DNA of 64,000 bases, from positions 868,001 through 932,000 of the forward strand of contig JAPEUQ010000007.1 in NCBI GenBank assembly GCA_027946365.1, in the 5' to 3' direction. This document shows positions 44,247-55,601 of this stretch, piece by piece. Numbering within the stretch: the stretch's first letter is position 1; each line of letters starts with the position of its first letter. This DNA comes from Kalmusia sp. IMI 367209 (lineage: Eukaryota > Ascomycota > Dothideomycetes > Pleosporales > Didymosphaeriaceae). Under the pieces are notes generated by a model. It ran no database searches. It saw nothing but the letters and a program-made list of their open reading frames with translations, and had not been told where the DNA came from. Position numbers and translations under genes: made by a program.

Positions 44247-45098
44247 ATGGACTCTCTCACTACCCATCCGTCGAACCCTCAACAGGCCAAGACGGTAAGC
44301 ATGAGTGATGTGCACAGGTCGCGTTTCGCATCTTCTGACATTGATCTAGTTCATCGCGCCGGGCAGCTTGTCCTACCCCAACAGCGCTGAGCTGACGCCT
44401 CCGTCCTCGGAGAAGAACGCCAGCGGTGATGTCAAGGTCAACGGCGTCGCGACTCCCGCAGACACGCCCGATACGCTGAACAATGCTTCCGGTATCGTGC
44501 CTACGCTGCAGAACATCGTCGCTACCGTGAACTTGTCCGCCCGTCTCGACCTCAAGACCATCGCCCTGCACGCACGAAACGCGGAGTACAATCCCAAGCG
44601 TTTCGCTGCCGTCATCATGCGTATCCGTGAGCCCAAGACAACGGCTCTGGTGTTCGCTTCCGGAAAGATGGTCGTGACGGGTGCCAAGTCAGAGGATGAC
44701 AGCAAGCTTGCTTCGCGCAAGTATGCACGTATCATCCAGAAGCTCGGCTTCAACGCCAAGTTCAGTGACTTCAAGATCCAGAACATTGTCGGCAGCTGTG
44801 ACATCAAGTTCCCCATTCGACTGGAAGGCCTGGCCAGCCACCATCATACTTTCTCCTCCTACGAGCCTGAGCTCTTCCCTGGCCTCATTTATCGTATGAT
44901 GAAGCCGAAGATCGTGCTCCTCATCTTCGTCTCCGGCAAGATCGTGCTCACAGGAGTAAGTAGCGCCTAACCACTGTAGTAGCACTCCACGTAAGACTTG
45001 TGCTAATCATACCGTAACTTTAGGCCAAGGTTCGCGAGGAGATCTACCAAGCTTTTGAGCTCATCTACCCCGTGCTTGCAGATTTCCGCAAGTCCTAG
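44247..45098 (+). CDS. spt15: TATA-binding protein (TBP)
   Basis: Three exons: 44247-44294, 44350-44955 and 45024-45098, introns of 55 and 68 bp, 242 aa. A variable N-terminal region of about 60 residues rich in Ser, Thr, Pro and Asn is followed by the conserved saddle of two pseudo-repeats: repeat 1 from [14 protein letters not shown], with [18 protein letters not shown] and [19 protein letters not shown], and repeat 2 from [20 protein letters not shown] to [14 protein letters not shown]. It binds the TATA element in the minor groove and serves RNA polymerases I, II and III. The last intron lies inside LTG|AKVREE, rejoined in phase. No unusual residues were noticed. Confidence 0.97.
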
Positions 45099-45374
45099 GC
45101 ACCTTACCTCTCTTCTCTTCCTACCTGTTTATTATACGGCATTGCATGGAGTTCTGGACATTTTCCGGTCAGGCGGTCTCTTTTCTTGGTTTTCGAAAAC
45201 ATTCCCCTTCCCTTTACCCATTAGACATCTCCGGGTAATCTGTGACCACAGGAGTCTGAAGTGGCGGTCGTGGTTTTTTCCTTTTCTGTTCTCTCAACAT
45301 GAGTACGATACGGTGTGGTAGCGGCGGTGCTGACCTCGAGATTGACATCGGTGGAAGAAGGTGTAGATGATTGT

Positions 45375-45398
45375 TTGCTTGCTTGCTTGCTTGCTTGC
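45375..45398. repeat. (TTGC)6 tetranucleotide repeat
   Basis: Six perfect TTGC units about 280 bp after the TBP stop codon, perhaps in its 3' region. Confidence 0.9.
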
Positions 45399-45976
45399 GG
45401 GTGCGGACGGATGGACCGAGTGTGTCCGCACATGAGGGGCTCGCTCAGGGTGGCCTTTGCGAAGCCCGAGCTCCTCGGTGGATGGCTGATATCGCTTTGC
45501 GCATTATCGTGGGTATCTTTCTGCGGGTTTGTGAGGGAACTCGTCGATAAAAAGAATACTTTGGTAGTAATGCCACCACGATATATTCAACACGGTTGTG
45601 CCCTTTCGCTTGGCTTGTGTGAAATGCGAGTTCCGAATCCTGGGTTCGCTTGCGACGTGCTTCTTTAAAGTGCCGATGTTGGAGGCCCTTTCGGGGACCG
45701 AGGTGGTTGGGATCGGGTTGGAGAACTGAGCGTGGCGCTGGCTAAGGTATTGTTCTTGTGCGTGAGGTGGCTAGAGCCGCATGCTAGTCAGACTTTATGA
45801 CCCGAGCAGGAGCGAGGACGTCAGTGTGCAGGCAAAGCATCATCTGCAAAAGTCCACACTAAGTAGGGACGAGGATGCGAGGGTGGTGCGTGTGTTCGGG
45901 CGTCTTGCGTGTGGAGGATGGCGGAGGCGGCTGGTTTGACCGCAGGCTGGCACGCGCAAGAGAGACAGACAGAGAA

Positions 45977-46023
45977 TGTGTGTATGCGTGTTCGTGTTCG
46001 TGTGCGTGTGCGTGTGCGTGTTT
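45977..46023. repeat. Imperfect GT/GC-rich simple repeat
   Basis: An alternating purine-pyrimidine tract of TGTG, TTCG and TGCG units, non-coding. Such tracts can form Z-DNA. Confidence 0.75.
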
Positions 46024-46866
46024 TGTGGAGTGGAGCGGAGTTGCGTTCCTCACAAGGGGGCCGCTGTTTGGCGTGTCGGCCGTGGTTACATACCAGCGCC
46101 GCCGAACGGAGACATCATGTGATGCGGAGACGCGGCCCTGGGGTCAATATCATGGAATTGATTGGTCTCTGTAGGTGCAATCAACGCAGCCGGGTGCTAG
46201 GCACCGTGACGCAAAGCACCTACGTGTACTGGAAATTGCGAAGTGAATCATATCCACGTTGACTGGAGATGGGGGCAGGGCTATAATATAGACAAAATAC
46301 ATTACTATCTAAGGTATGAGTACAGTGATGGCGGCGTGTGTACAGTAGTATATATATAACAATAAAAGGGTTAGGGGTATCATGAACAGCGCCGCGCACA
46401 GTGGCGCGGCATCATTAGAGTAGTATACAACAAAGCGAGCCGGAAGCCCGTCATGTCTGGCGTGGCCGAGGGTCTATGCGCTCGCCAGGCCTGTCAAATT
46501 CCCTTTTTCGGACGAGGCCAAAGTCCGGACTCGAGAGCCACCCGCATTGTTTGCGTGAGATTCCATGAGGAGCGTGGAGCCGCACTTTGACTGGCATTCA
46601 GCGTCGTCGCTCGAGCGTGGACGAAAGAGGGCGTAGCCTCGAGAAGCCGGGGTAATATGGTCCGGAACGAGCATGCCATGGTCTCCGGGATTCAATCAAT
46701 ATGCATCTCGAATCGGAGGTAGCGGATTCCATGATTTAAACGTCATGCATACTGCTCCCCGCATGGACTTCTTCGATATAGGCAGGTCATTCCGATATGT
46801 ATAGTCAAGCAGTGACTATGCAGAAAGTCGCTCGTTGGCGCATATGACAGTGGAACCTAGAAGTGC

Positions 46867-48192
46867 TCATCCATTATCGAAGCGGTACTCATACGGTAAC
46901 TCGCCTTCTCTAGGGCTATGTTGCAGTCGCACAACGACGGAGGCTCCGGACCGCAGCGAGGAAGTCGAAGAATTAGGTAGTATTGTAGATGGACTTCTCT
47001 GCACTGTTGTCCTTATGACAGATGCATTGTCTGAGGCTGCAGACCTGACAGACGGCGTGCTCGGTCCTGTATACCCCCCACCGCTGATATGTCTAGTCAT
47101 GGATGGTGCTGTCCGCGCCGTTTGTGGGGATCCATGGCTGGGGCTCTCGTCGAAGGAAAATTCGGAGCGGCTGTCTACCATAGGTGTTATATATGGCAAG
47201 CCAGTGCGCGAGGAGCTATGCGAGGAGACGGTAGGGGCGAGACTGCGTGTCTCGGTGTCGGAGGATGCGGCGCGCGCTTCGTCAATGACTGCGGGGTCGA
47301 GGTCTGTCATGCCATTGAGCATTTCTGCGAAGACGGCCATGATGTCTCTGAACTCGGCCTCAGTGAGGGGCTTGGTAGAGAAGCGTGCGTACTCGTAGAG
47401 GGCGAGGAAACGGGGACCTAGACTGGGCGGATTGAGCAAGCCAAAGGAGGACAGCCTGGCTAGGTAGTCTCTGAGACCCATCGTTCGCGGTCGCTGCAGC
47501 AGAGCGACAACGTGAGCGTCCGGAAGCATAGGCGTATTCTGAATGCGAAGAGCGTGTTCCTCTAAAGCCGGATCGGGCGGCGCCAGCGAGACGGCTTTGG
47601 CTTCGATCAGGTTTGGGAGCTCGTTGACCACGTTGCTGTAGTGCAGATTGGGCAGATCTGGGCTCGCTGGCGAAGCCCATCCAGGATGTGAGATGTGCCC
47701 CCACGGCGGTGCATCTGGATTGACAGGCACGACGGTAGACGGAAACGCATGTCTCCTCTTGTGATGGCCCCTCGCCGTGCCTGGCCGCTCCTCGTCGCCC
47801 GCCTCCCCCTCTCCCCGCGCATCTCTAGGCATACTGTCCCATGCGACTACAGCACTCATCCGCAGCTTTTTGACAATCATCCTCCGCACCAGCTTGCCCA
47901 CCTCTCCCTCCTCGACGGGGACATAGGGCTTCGGGATCGCCTGCAGCACGCTCCTATTCGTGTACAACCGCGTGCTGTAGATGAGCAGTACGATTGCGAC
48001 GGTGAGCACGTAGACGCCACCGATGACGAAGATCTTTTGGATTTCGCCTGAGCGGATTGACTGGTAGACGGTCTCTGCGGGGGATACGGCGAGGAGGACG
48101 AGGAGGAAGCCGAAGATGACGGTGTAAGTGGACGAATACCAAATGCGGAAGAGGGTTGGGATGCGCATGGCGGATAGGAACCTTGTGTCCAT
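46867..48192 (-). CDS. dlt1: Defect-at-low-temperature protein 1 (DLT1) family membrane protein
   Basis: A single exon of 441 aa starting MDTRFLSAMRIP; a GTG one codon upstream extends the frame but is not a likely start. Two membrane helices are seen near the N-terminus (YTVIFGFLLVLLAVSPAE and FVIGGVYVLTVAIVLLIY). These are followed by the conserved cytosolic block with IPKPYVPVEEGEVGKLVRRM, VVAWDSMPRD, the central GLRDYLARLSSFGLL and YEYARFSTKPLTEAEFRDIM. The C-terminal quarter is Ser/Thr-rich and disordered. The family is fungal; the yeast member is needed for growth in the cold, and its biochemical function is not established. The start codon lies 191 bp from that of the divergent ribosome recycling factor gene. 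Confidence 0.9.
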   Translation of the reverse strand: MDTRFLSAMRIPTLFRIWYSSTYTVIFGFLLVLLAVSPAETVYQSIRSGEIQKIFVIGGVYVLTVAIVLLIYSTRLYTNRSVLQAIPKPYVPVEEGEVGKLVRRMIVKKLRMSAVVAWDSMPRDARGEGEAGDEERPGTARGHHKRRHAFPSTVVPVNPDAPPWGHISHPGWASPASPDLPNLHYSNVVNELPNLIEAKAVSLAPPDPALEEHALRIQNTPMLPDAHVVALLQRPRTMGLRDYLARLSSFGLLNPPSLGPRFLALYEYARFSTKPLTEAEFRDIMAVFAEMLNGMTDLDPAVIDEARAASSDTETRSLAPTVSSHSSSRTGLPYITPMVDSRSEFSFDESPSHGSPQTARTAPSMTRHISGGGYTGPSTPSVRSAASDNASVIRTTVQRSPSTILPNSSTSSLRSGASVVVRLQHSPREGELPYEYRFDNG

Positions 48193-48383
48193 CACATGGC
48201 TGAGTATGCGACAGTACCCAGGTGCTTCGAGACACGAGGCGTCGTTGGGAACTCGTTCGAACGATGCTTTAGTATTGATGCTGCCAAGAGCCGTTGTTCC
48301 CTGCTGACCTGCGTCACTCTAAGGCTGGCTCGAGCTGCCGGTACCTGCATCCTAACACACCTCAGTCCTCCAACACACCAACC
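48193..48383. promoter_or_regulatory. Compact bidirectional promoter, DLT1 / RRF1
   Basis: Only 191 bp separate the two divergent start codons, so the two genes must share promoter sequence and 5' UTR space. Confidence 0.6.
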
Positions 48384-49346
48384 ATGTCGCACTCGTTGCT
48401 ACCACGCACAGCTGTGCGTTTAAGCTCCAAGAATGCCATTATTGCTTCTAGAAGAGTCAATGCGGTATCATATCGCCGATTGTAAACTCCATCATCCAGA
48501 CCCTGTACCACCACGGCTCAGCTCACCAAATGTAGCCTCCCTGGCGCTCCGCCAGCCCAATGCTCTCATAGTAACGCCCGAACATTTACCTCCAGCCCCT
48601 CTTTCCAAAAGAAAGCAGGCAAAGCCAACAAATCTCACGCCCGCACCGACTCCTCACCGCCCGTCTCCAAACCAGGCCAATCCACCCCCACAGACGAAGC
48701 CTACGACCTGTCCATCCTCGAATCTGAGATACTCAAGGCAATAGAACAGCTCACACATAAATTGAGTCAGCTGCGTAGCGGCGGACGGCTGAATCCTGAG
48801 GTTGTCGAGAGTTTGAAGGTGCAACTAGGGATTGCGGGCAAGGAGGGCCATGGCAAGGAAACCGTGCGGTTGGGGGATGTGGCGCAGGTTGTGCCTAGGG
48901 GACGCATGTTGAATGTTATCTGTGGAGAGGCTGAGGTACGTTTGCTGGACTGAGTTACGGGGGTTGGGGCATCAATGGCTGACAACCCTGTGCAGCATAT
49001 CAAACCGATTTCGACCGCCATTGCTGCTTCGCCCCATTCGCTCACACCACTTGCGCCCGAGTCGTCGAATCCGCTTACCATTCAAGTCCCGCTCCCACCT
49101 CCGACTGGCGAAACGCGTCGCGCTGCCATCGAGAAGGCGTCCCAGGCTGCTGAGCAGGCTGATAAGTGGATACAAAAGGCGCGGCAGAATCATAATCAGA
49201 AGCTAAGGAAGTATCAGCTCGAGAAGAGTGTGTTGCCGGATGATCTACAGAAGGCTGGGAAGAGAATGGAAGAGGTGGTCAAGAAGGGCCATGCTGAAGT
49301 CAAGAGGATCGTAGACGGTGCGAAGAAGGTGCTGGAGGCACAATAG
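48384..49346 (+). CDS. rrf1: Mitochondrial ribosome recycling factor
   Basis: Three exons: 48384-48464, 48522-48935 and 48996-49346, introns of 57 and 60 bp, 281 aa. The N-terminus is basic and Ser-rich, a mitochondrial presequence, with ARTFTSSPSF close to a likely cleavage region. The RRF fold follows: ILKAIEQLTHKLSQLRSGGR, the beta/alpha domain (HIKPISTAIAASPHSLTP, LTIQVPLPPPTGETRR) and the long C-terminal helices (WIQKARQNHNQKLRKYQ, KRMEEVVKKGHAEVKRI). It splits post-termination mitochondrial ribosomes together with the mitochondrial EF-G2. The first exon junction (NA|LTKCS) was placed by phase and is less certain than the second (GEAE|HIKP), which is supported by family sequence. Confidence 0.9.
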
Positions 49347-49547
49347 AGAAGGATTTTGTGAGCGCATTGTAGGGTTATCATGTATAATATGCATCTAGAA
49401 GACGTGGAGCGCTGACAAGCTTGGAGAGCATTGCCGCCGTAAAAGCATTGTGTAGTGGGTATCTATCGTGAAGAAAACGTAAAGCAACATTGTATCATAG
49501 AGGCTGACATCACATGCGATCGACCAGCCGAAAGATGGAGTTCGCCT

Positions 49548-50809
49548 CTATCTCATCTCATATCCGCTCTTCCAAAGTCCAGGCGCGGGGGATCCAGCTC
49601 CTGCGACACTGGTGACTTGTTTCCTGGGCCCATGTACTACAGCTTCTGGCGACCTGACTAGCCCCTGCTCACTGTGCCAGCTGTCATGGCTGGGTTTACG
49701 CACCTCGGATGTCACCGTCATTTCCCTTTGTACTTGAATCCTCGGTATCGTTTCCTTCCGGCCATGAGATTTGAAGGGATTGAACGATCTCTTCGATTTA
49801 TACTCATGGCTTGGCATTTCCACCGCGGGGACTGAAGTTGGTGTAGAGTCGGCGAGCGGGGGATCACCACGGATATATGAATAGGAGCGCTTGCGTGTGT
49901 CACGGCCATTGTGTGTTCCGTTGTGGCATGTGCCCCCACCAGCTGAACTCAGCTTTCGCGCGATGATATCGTCTAACACGGATTTGAAATCGTCGAGGAA
50001 GATGGTGTCGGATGCGCATTTGAAGACCAGGGCGAAGCGCCAATACGGGTTGATACCAGAGGACGCGGTGATGTGCGCCGCGTTTACCGCAACGTCAGTC
50101 AAAAGGAACGCGATCGATATGAACATGCATGCCAACATGACGCCGAATCGCGAATTGATTTTCATCAACGCCCATATATTGAATCCATACGTTTTCTTGA
50201 TCGCGCTGATGAGCTTCCATGTGGTGAAGATCCACCATGGGTCGCGTAGTAAGGCTTCGAAGGGCCGCATGCGCACGTTCACATCAGAGCCTAGGCCGTT
50301 AAAGTACTCGAAATTGGACCATGCCTCAGCAACCCAGAAGGGTTGGACGGCAAGGAGGGAGAAGATGAAGACACGGGAGCCCCATACTGGAAGGAAGGGG
50401 CGGATCTTCAGCCAGGAGACGACGTTGTGGAGCTGATAGGAGATGAAAAGCAGTGCGGCAGTGGAGGAAAGGTACCACCCATAGGCAGGGTCCTCGACGA
50501 AAATGAACGTGCCATGCCACAGGGCGAGAACGAGCTAAGTCGGTTGGCGTGAGGCCTTGAACGGTGAATCAGGTATTGGAGACGTACCTCGAGTAGGATC
50601 AGTTTGTGTAGCAAGATGCCGGATCGATAGTTGCAGAAGACGATGAGGATTAGGATGATCAGAGAGCCGACGTTGTATCCCTGAGCCCATGCCTCCAGAA
50701 ATCCACCTTCAGTTGTCAGACTCTCGCGCGTCGCCGGTTCAGTTCGCATCGAAGGGACCGGCGTCCTCTTCTGCAAATGTTGAAAATGATTAGCCCACAT
50801 GGGAGCCAT
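49548..50809 (-). CDS. Unrecognised multi-span fungal membrane protein
   Basis: Two exons, 50588-50809 and 49548-50534 (53-bp intron), 402 aa. Six or so hydrophobic segments are visible: VGSLIILILIVFCNY, LVLALWHGTFIFV, WYLSSTAALLFISYQ, VFIFSLLAVQPFWVAEAW, and a pair around VMLACMFISIAFLLTDV. The C-terminal 140 residues are hydrophilic and Ser/Pro/Lys-rich. Trp, Phe and Tyr are frequent at the helix ends. I do not recognise a characterised family; similar uncharacterised membrane proteins are common in ascomycetes. It converges with the ribosome recycling factor gene (201 bp between stops). Confidence 0.78.
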
Positions 50810-52866
50810 GATATCGCATTCTGTCTCTGGCTGGCGTCGCAGGATTTAGATGGTGCGAAGACTAGATGACCATGGACCTCCGTTGTTATACGTATACTGG
50901 CCTAGTGAACAGGTTTCTGGTGGGTGGACAAGGCCTCCTAAAAGGACACTCCGGATGCAGAAGGATCAGAAACAACAGCAGCCTCCCCTTCGGGCCTTCT
51001 TGGGCGTTCGACGAGACAGCGGGCCGCGCTTTTACACTTGTCGACACCAAGCCGCCGCCAGCCAAGCACAACTAAGAGGCGGACAGGACGCCCCAAAGTT
51101 AGAAGCATGGTAGTCCAATGCGGTAAAGCTTTGGGCTGACGGCAGCGATGATCCCACAGTCATCCCGCGATCGTGCACGGCACCTCCGCATTGTATGAGG
51201 ACGCGAGCCTTAGCCACGGGACGCAGTCATCCTAAGACTCGCATTAGTGGAATAGACCAGATATTGTGAGCCGGGAAGGATGGTGGAGACTCCGACTGAG
51301 CGTCACTGCTGGTGTTGGCTTCACCGTCATTCGCGGTCGCAGCACATCCCGAGCCATGATCGGCATCGGTGCTTGCGCCACTTGGCTGCAAGGCTGAGGT
51401 GTTTCGTGAGTCAAGTAGGGCCGCCTGATGCGCTCATTGTGCAATGCCTGCGCACCTGTCTTAGGAGCGGTGTGGCCTAAAGGCTTTCATCGTCGAATGA
51501 GCCGTCGTCGCCGTCACCGTCCAACGTGGACGTCACAATGTTCGACCAACGAATGGATCGTCAGAAGCATGTCTGGACTGTGTGTACAGAGGCGTCTAGT
51601 TCTTGCAATATGGCGGCTCACGTCATTTTGACTTTGATGGAGGGCACCAGCTAGTGTTTGGCGATGGTTTGGTGTGCTTGCGCCCATGCGAGGAAAGGAG
51701 ACGTTGGTCCCGCTTGTACCGGCAGTTCCCGCGAAAGTGGGCAAATCCGGGGTACCCATAACCTTTTGACTTTGGCTTCACCTCGGCAATACTCGAGTCA
51801 GTCCCACCCTCAAGTGTCAAGGACCCTGCAGGTATATTAACAAGGAAGGGATCTATTAGGTAAACAACCTCGTACAGTTATATGACGGCCTGTTTTCGCT
51901 TCATTATGGAACCTTGAAAATTGCATACCAACCGAGAGTAATTTGACCCAGCGGTTGGTTATGACTTACTGTACAAACACTTATGTCAAGACTAATAAGA
52001 AGGTATTACCTTTCATGTTCTTTAACAGGAGATACGGCACCTAACGTCGAGCCGACCGTCTATGGTAATATAAGGACAACTAGGAGGCATAGGGCTCCTC
52101 CAGTAAGAAGCGCAGCCGATTTTGTTCTTTTTGATCGGTCGAAGCACGCACAAAGGGCCTACTTTACAAGACGACGCTGGACGACAGCCAGCACTGTCAC
52201 CGACGTCCTTCAAAACCGACATCAGCTCAAGACCAGTCTACAAATCTCCTGCAAACTGTTACGCACACTGTCTCAAAACTCCGAAGTCTGGACATACTCT
52301 ACGAAGGGATTGTACAGCCTATTGGAAGTCGGATCACGATCCGTTCCTGGATTTTTTACATTGCAGCGTCGTCGACGGTCCGATTCTTTTACTAGACACC
52401 ATTGGCCACGTCGCGTATTTCAATCGTTAATTTCGCTTCGCTGCCCTTCGGAATGCCGCTAAACCTCGACGAGCAAATAGGCGACGAACTCAACACCATG
52501 CGCCACGCAAGATCCTGAGGCTTAGTTCGCGCAATCGCACAGACACAGCGCGAATGCTTAGCTGCGGGTAAGTAAAACTGTAGAAATTAGAAGCGGCTAT
52601 GCCTCTTTTGTGTATAGGACAATTTTGATTGGTCCGCTCGTCAATTGTTGTAGGGCTACACGTGAGTATACGAGCACGGCGTGGTGCAGACGCGCAACAG
52701 GAGCTGTGCCGGAATTCGAGATGGATTGCTGTAGAAGTATACTTAAGAGAAGAGAGGTCGCCGTGAGAATATACTTCATCAGTTTCATCAATTTTCAATC
52801 ATCATTGGGGATCGCTTCATTAGAATTTTCTAAGTTTCTTCAATCGTATCCAATACCGTACCAAGG
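50810..52866. other. Intergenic region, divergent promoters
   Basis: About 2 kb between the membrane protein and the RTA1-like gene. Several short frames occur without domains. No gene or repeat seen. Confidence 0.5.
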
Positions 52867-53898
52867 ATGACCACACCTACATCTTCACAAATTACTTCGA
52901 CGACGACATCCACAGCAGCACCGTCCTGCACAACTGCCATACCAGGTCAATATGGCTACGTTCCACCCGACGCCTGTAACGCGAACTGGGCCTACTCACC
53001 ATCATTCGTGGCCGCGATCGCCTTCTCAACACTCTTTGGACTCCTCACCATCGCGCATATCGCCCTCGCCGTTCTGTTCCGCAAGGGTTTTTGTTGGGTC
53101 ATCATCATGGGCGTCTCCTGGGAATTCATATCCTTTATCATGCGAGCTCTCGGCGCGCACAATCAACAATCCCTACCCTACGCTTTTGCTAGTACATTGC
53201 TCTTTTTGCTCGCACCACTCTGGATCAACGCCTATGTATACATGACTGCCGGGCGCTTGATCTGGACATACCATCCCGATAAGAAAGTATGGGGCTTCAA
53301 AGCGATCAGCCTGGGCAAATACTTTGTGTGGTTGGACATCTTCTCCTTCATTGTCCAGGCTGTCGGTGGCGTCATGCTTTCTCCGGGTGGAGGTGCGGAC
53401 GCAATGAAGATCGGCAAGAACATCTACATGACGGGTGTCGGTGTTCAGCAGCTATTTATTCTGCTCTTCTTCGCCCTTATCGTCCGCTTCCAGGTTGCAG
53501 TTCAACGTTTCGAAGCTGGTGGCATTGGGTGGTTGGGGAAGAGGTGGCAGTGGGTGACATACGCGCTGTATGCTGCTCTTGTGCTTATTACTATGCGTAT
53601 AATCTTCCGTCTTATCGAGTTTGCTGCTGGTACCGAGGTCTCGAATCCACTTCCATACCACGAGAAATATGCCCTGGCTCTCGATGCGTTCCCCATGACG
53701 CTGGCCATCCTCATATTGGCAGTCATCCACCCTGGGCTGGCGCTCAAGGGCCCCGAGAGTGAATTCCCGAGCAGGAAGGAGAGAAAGGCCGAAAAGAAAA
53801 AGGTCAAGGCCGAGAAGAAGGCCGAGAAGTATGAGAGAAAGATGGCTAAAAAGGGCGGGTACAAGAACGTTCCAGACATAGAGATGAACAGCATGTAA
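52867..53898 (+). CDS. RTA1-like membrane protein (lipid-translocating exporter family)
   Basis: A single exon of 343 aa. A Ser/Thr-rich N-terminus with CTTAIPGQYGYVPPDAC is followed by seven membrane helices (for example AAIAFSTLFGLLTIAHIALA, ASTLLFLLAPLWINAYVYM and FVWLDIFSFIVQAVGGVML). The family landmarks LLAPLWINAYVYM, DIFSFIVQAVGGVM and RIIFRLIEFAAG are present. The C-terminus is a Lys/Glu-rich, highly charged helix (residues 300-330). The RTA1/RSB1/RTM1 family is linked in yeast to resistance to toxic lipids and sterol-binding drugs; transport itself is less well shown. It converges with the ToxD-like gene (162 bp between stops). Confidence 0.93.
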   Translation: MTTPTSSQITSTTTSTAAPSCTTAIPGQYGYVPPDACNANWAYSPSFVAAIAFSTLFGLLTIAHIALAVLFRKGFCWVIIMGVSWEFISFIMRALGAHNQQSLPYAFASTLLFLLAPLWINAYVYMTAGRLIWTYHPDKKVWGFKAISLGKYFVWLDIFSFIVQAVGGVMLSPGGGADAMKIGKNIYMTGVGVQQLFILLFFALIVRFQVAVQRFEAGGIGWLGKRWQWVTYALYAALVLITMRIIFRLIEFAAGTEVSNPLPYHEKYALALDAFPMTLAILILAVIHPGLALKGPESEFPSRKERKAEKKKVKAEKKAEKYERKMAKKGGYKNVPDIEMNSM

Positions 53899-54060
53899 AA
53901 TTCGTGTGTCTTTGGTGGGTTCAGATTCATTGTAGCATACTAGCGTTGGAGTTGAGGCGTTCTTCTCAATCTAAGATTATAGACTTTTATGAACTTATTG
54001 GCATGCTGCACTTTTGACACAGTTGTCGCGATTACATCATTGATATACTAATAGCCATAT

Positions 54061-55160
54061 CTATTCAATCAACTCAATCACCACCTTCTTCGCAGACACG
54101 CCCTTTCGGACCAGGTCTACACCCTCTTGCAGCCTCATTAGTCCGCCCTTTATCACATGAGCATTAGGCTTTGCTCTGATAACACCATTCTGCAGGCCCT
54201 CGCTCAAAGACTCGGTCCATACCTGCCTCCAAATCGGCTCCCCTCCATCGGCGCCTTGAAGTGGTGGCCGTCCAGCCACCACCGTGACTCCCTCTGGTAG
54301 TTCAGGGAGCTTGGTACTCGCCAATGTGTTAGAGAGTTTCCCACCTCCAACAGCATGTAGGAAGTCGACACAAGCAGCAAGACTTGCTTCAGAAGAGACT
54401 GCATCATATGCTCCAACAATTTCTTTCTTTTCGGCTGCTTCGACGAGCTTTTGGACAACCTCGCTATCGTTGTAGTCGAAAGCCTCAGTAGCTCCGATGC
54501 TCTTGGCATATTCGAAGTTCTTGTGAGAAGTGGTGGTGAAAACAGTGTAGCCAGCGGCCGCGCACAACTGGACGGCGCAAGAACCCACGCTGCTGCTTCC
54601 CCCCCAGATGAGGACCACTTTGTTCTTCCTTTGAGCAGTCATAGGCTTCGACACACTAGGGGGATCAAGTGCTAGATACTCTGTTGAAAAGAGAGCGCTA
54701 GATGCGGTGGTCAGGCCAAGTGGAAGCACCACAGCATCAGTGAAAGCCACGTTGTCTGGGATGCGTGATGCCATTGCCCCAACTGTGGCCGTATATAGCT
54801 GAAAGCCTGCATTTGCTTGCTTCTGTGTCACTACGTGAATCGCAAGCCCAGCAATCCTATCTCCCTTCTCCAGATGGGTGACAGCGGAGCCGACTTCGAC
54901 CACAGTGCCAGCAATGTCCTGACCCAAGATCTGATCACCATCCGACCTCAATTAGTGTGTACGTAGCAAGGTGGACGGTCTCTTACATATGGCCAATTCT
55001 GTATCAATACACCTGTGTCCTGCTGTTTGTAATCGATCGGGTTGACGGCGATGGCATGGTTGCGGATTAGGATTTCATGCGCATCTGGCACGGGAAGGGG
55101 AGCATCTTGGACAGACAGTGGCGTGTTGGGGGAGAGAAGAAATGCTGCTTTGTTCTCCAT
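54061..55160 (-). CDS. Zinc-independent MDR oxidoreductase (ToxD-like, enoyl/quinone reductase type)
   Basis: Two exons, 54987-55160 and 54061-54930 (56-bp intron), 347 aa, normal for the family. The acceptor was placed at 54931 because it joins NWPY to ILGQDIAGTVVEVG in frame; the longer upstream frame would add residues foreign to the family. The N-terminal GroES-like part has AVNPIDYKQQD and the Rossmann part has VVLIWGGSSSVGSCAVQLC for NADPH. The Cys/His ligands of zinc alcohol dehydrogenases are missing. Related proteins are trans-acting enoyl reductases and ToxD of the HC-toxin locus, but most are of unknown function; no biosynthetic cluster is apparent here. Confidence 0.9.
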
Positions 55161-55601
55161 TGTTACTGCGGCTGGACACTCACTTACCCAGAGACAACTG
55201 TACGGTCTTTATACACGGTGAGAAGACCGCTGGGTCTGTGAAAACCCATCGCACAAGACTTTATCGCCGCCGTCCCATGGTAATCCAACGCAAGAAATAT
55301 TTCTAATGTGCCTCACGATGCGCCGCTACCTCATCATTGCCATTTTGCTCGCATCGATATGCCCTAGCAACGGTTCCTTTCGAAGATGCGATGCCGAGGT
55401 TTCGATGGGGGAGAGGAAGGAGGATGCGTCACCAGTCCTAAAAAGGAAATATGGCTTACGAGAGCCATCCATACTTCATGGCACAATCACATCCTGCTGA
55501 CCAACTCCAATCATCGTCCCACTCTCTACACTTTATACCACGCTCTTTCGCACCGTGGATAACTGGCTTACGTGTGCACACGGAGCAACTCAACAGCCGC
55601 A
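55161..55601. other. Intergenic region, divergent promoters
   Basis: About 440 bp between the ToxD-like gene and the bZIP gene. A short frame at 55318-55500 begins with a signal-like hydrophobic stretch but is not supported as a gene. Confidence 0.4.

Larger units (their letters stand above)
45099..46866. other. Intergenic region between convergent genes
   Basis: About 1.8 kb between the TBP and DLT1 stop codons. It has two simple repeats and no supportable gene. Confidence 0.5.

Noticed and set aside
54931..54951. Longer second exon of the ToxD-like gene (RSDGDQ before ILGQDIAG)
   Set aside because: Phase does not match the donor; the acceptor at GATCAG gives the family sequence directly.
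55318..55500. Short frame with signal-peptide-like start (MRRYLIIAILLASICPSNGS)
   Set aside because: 60 codons in the bZIP promoter, few Cys, no supporting context; could be chance.
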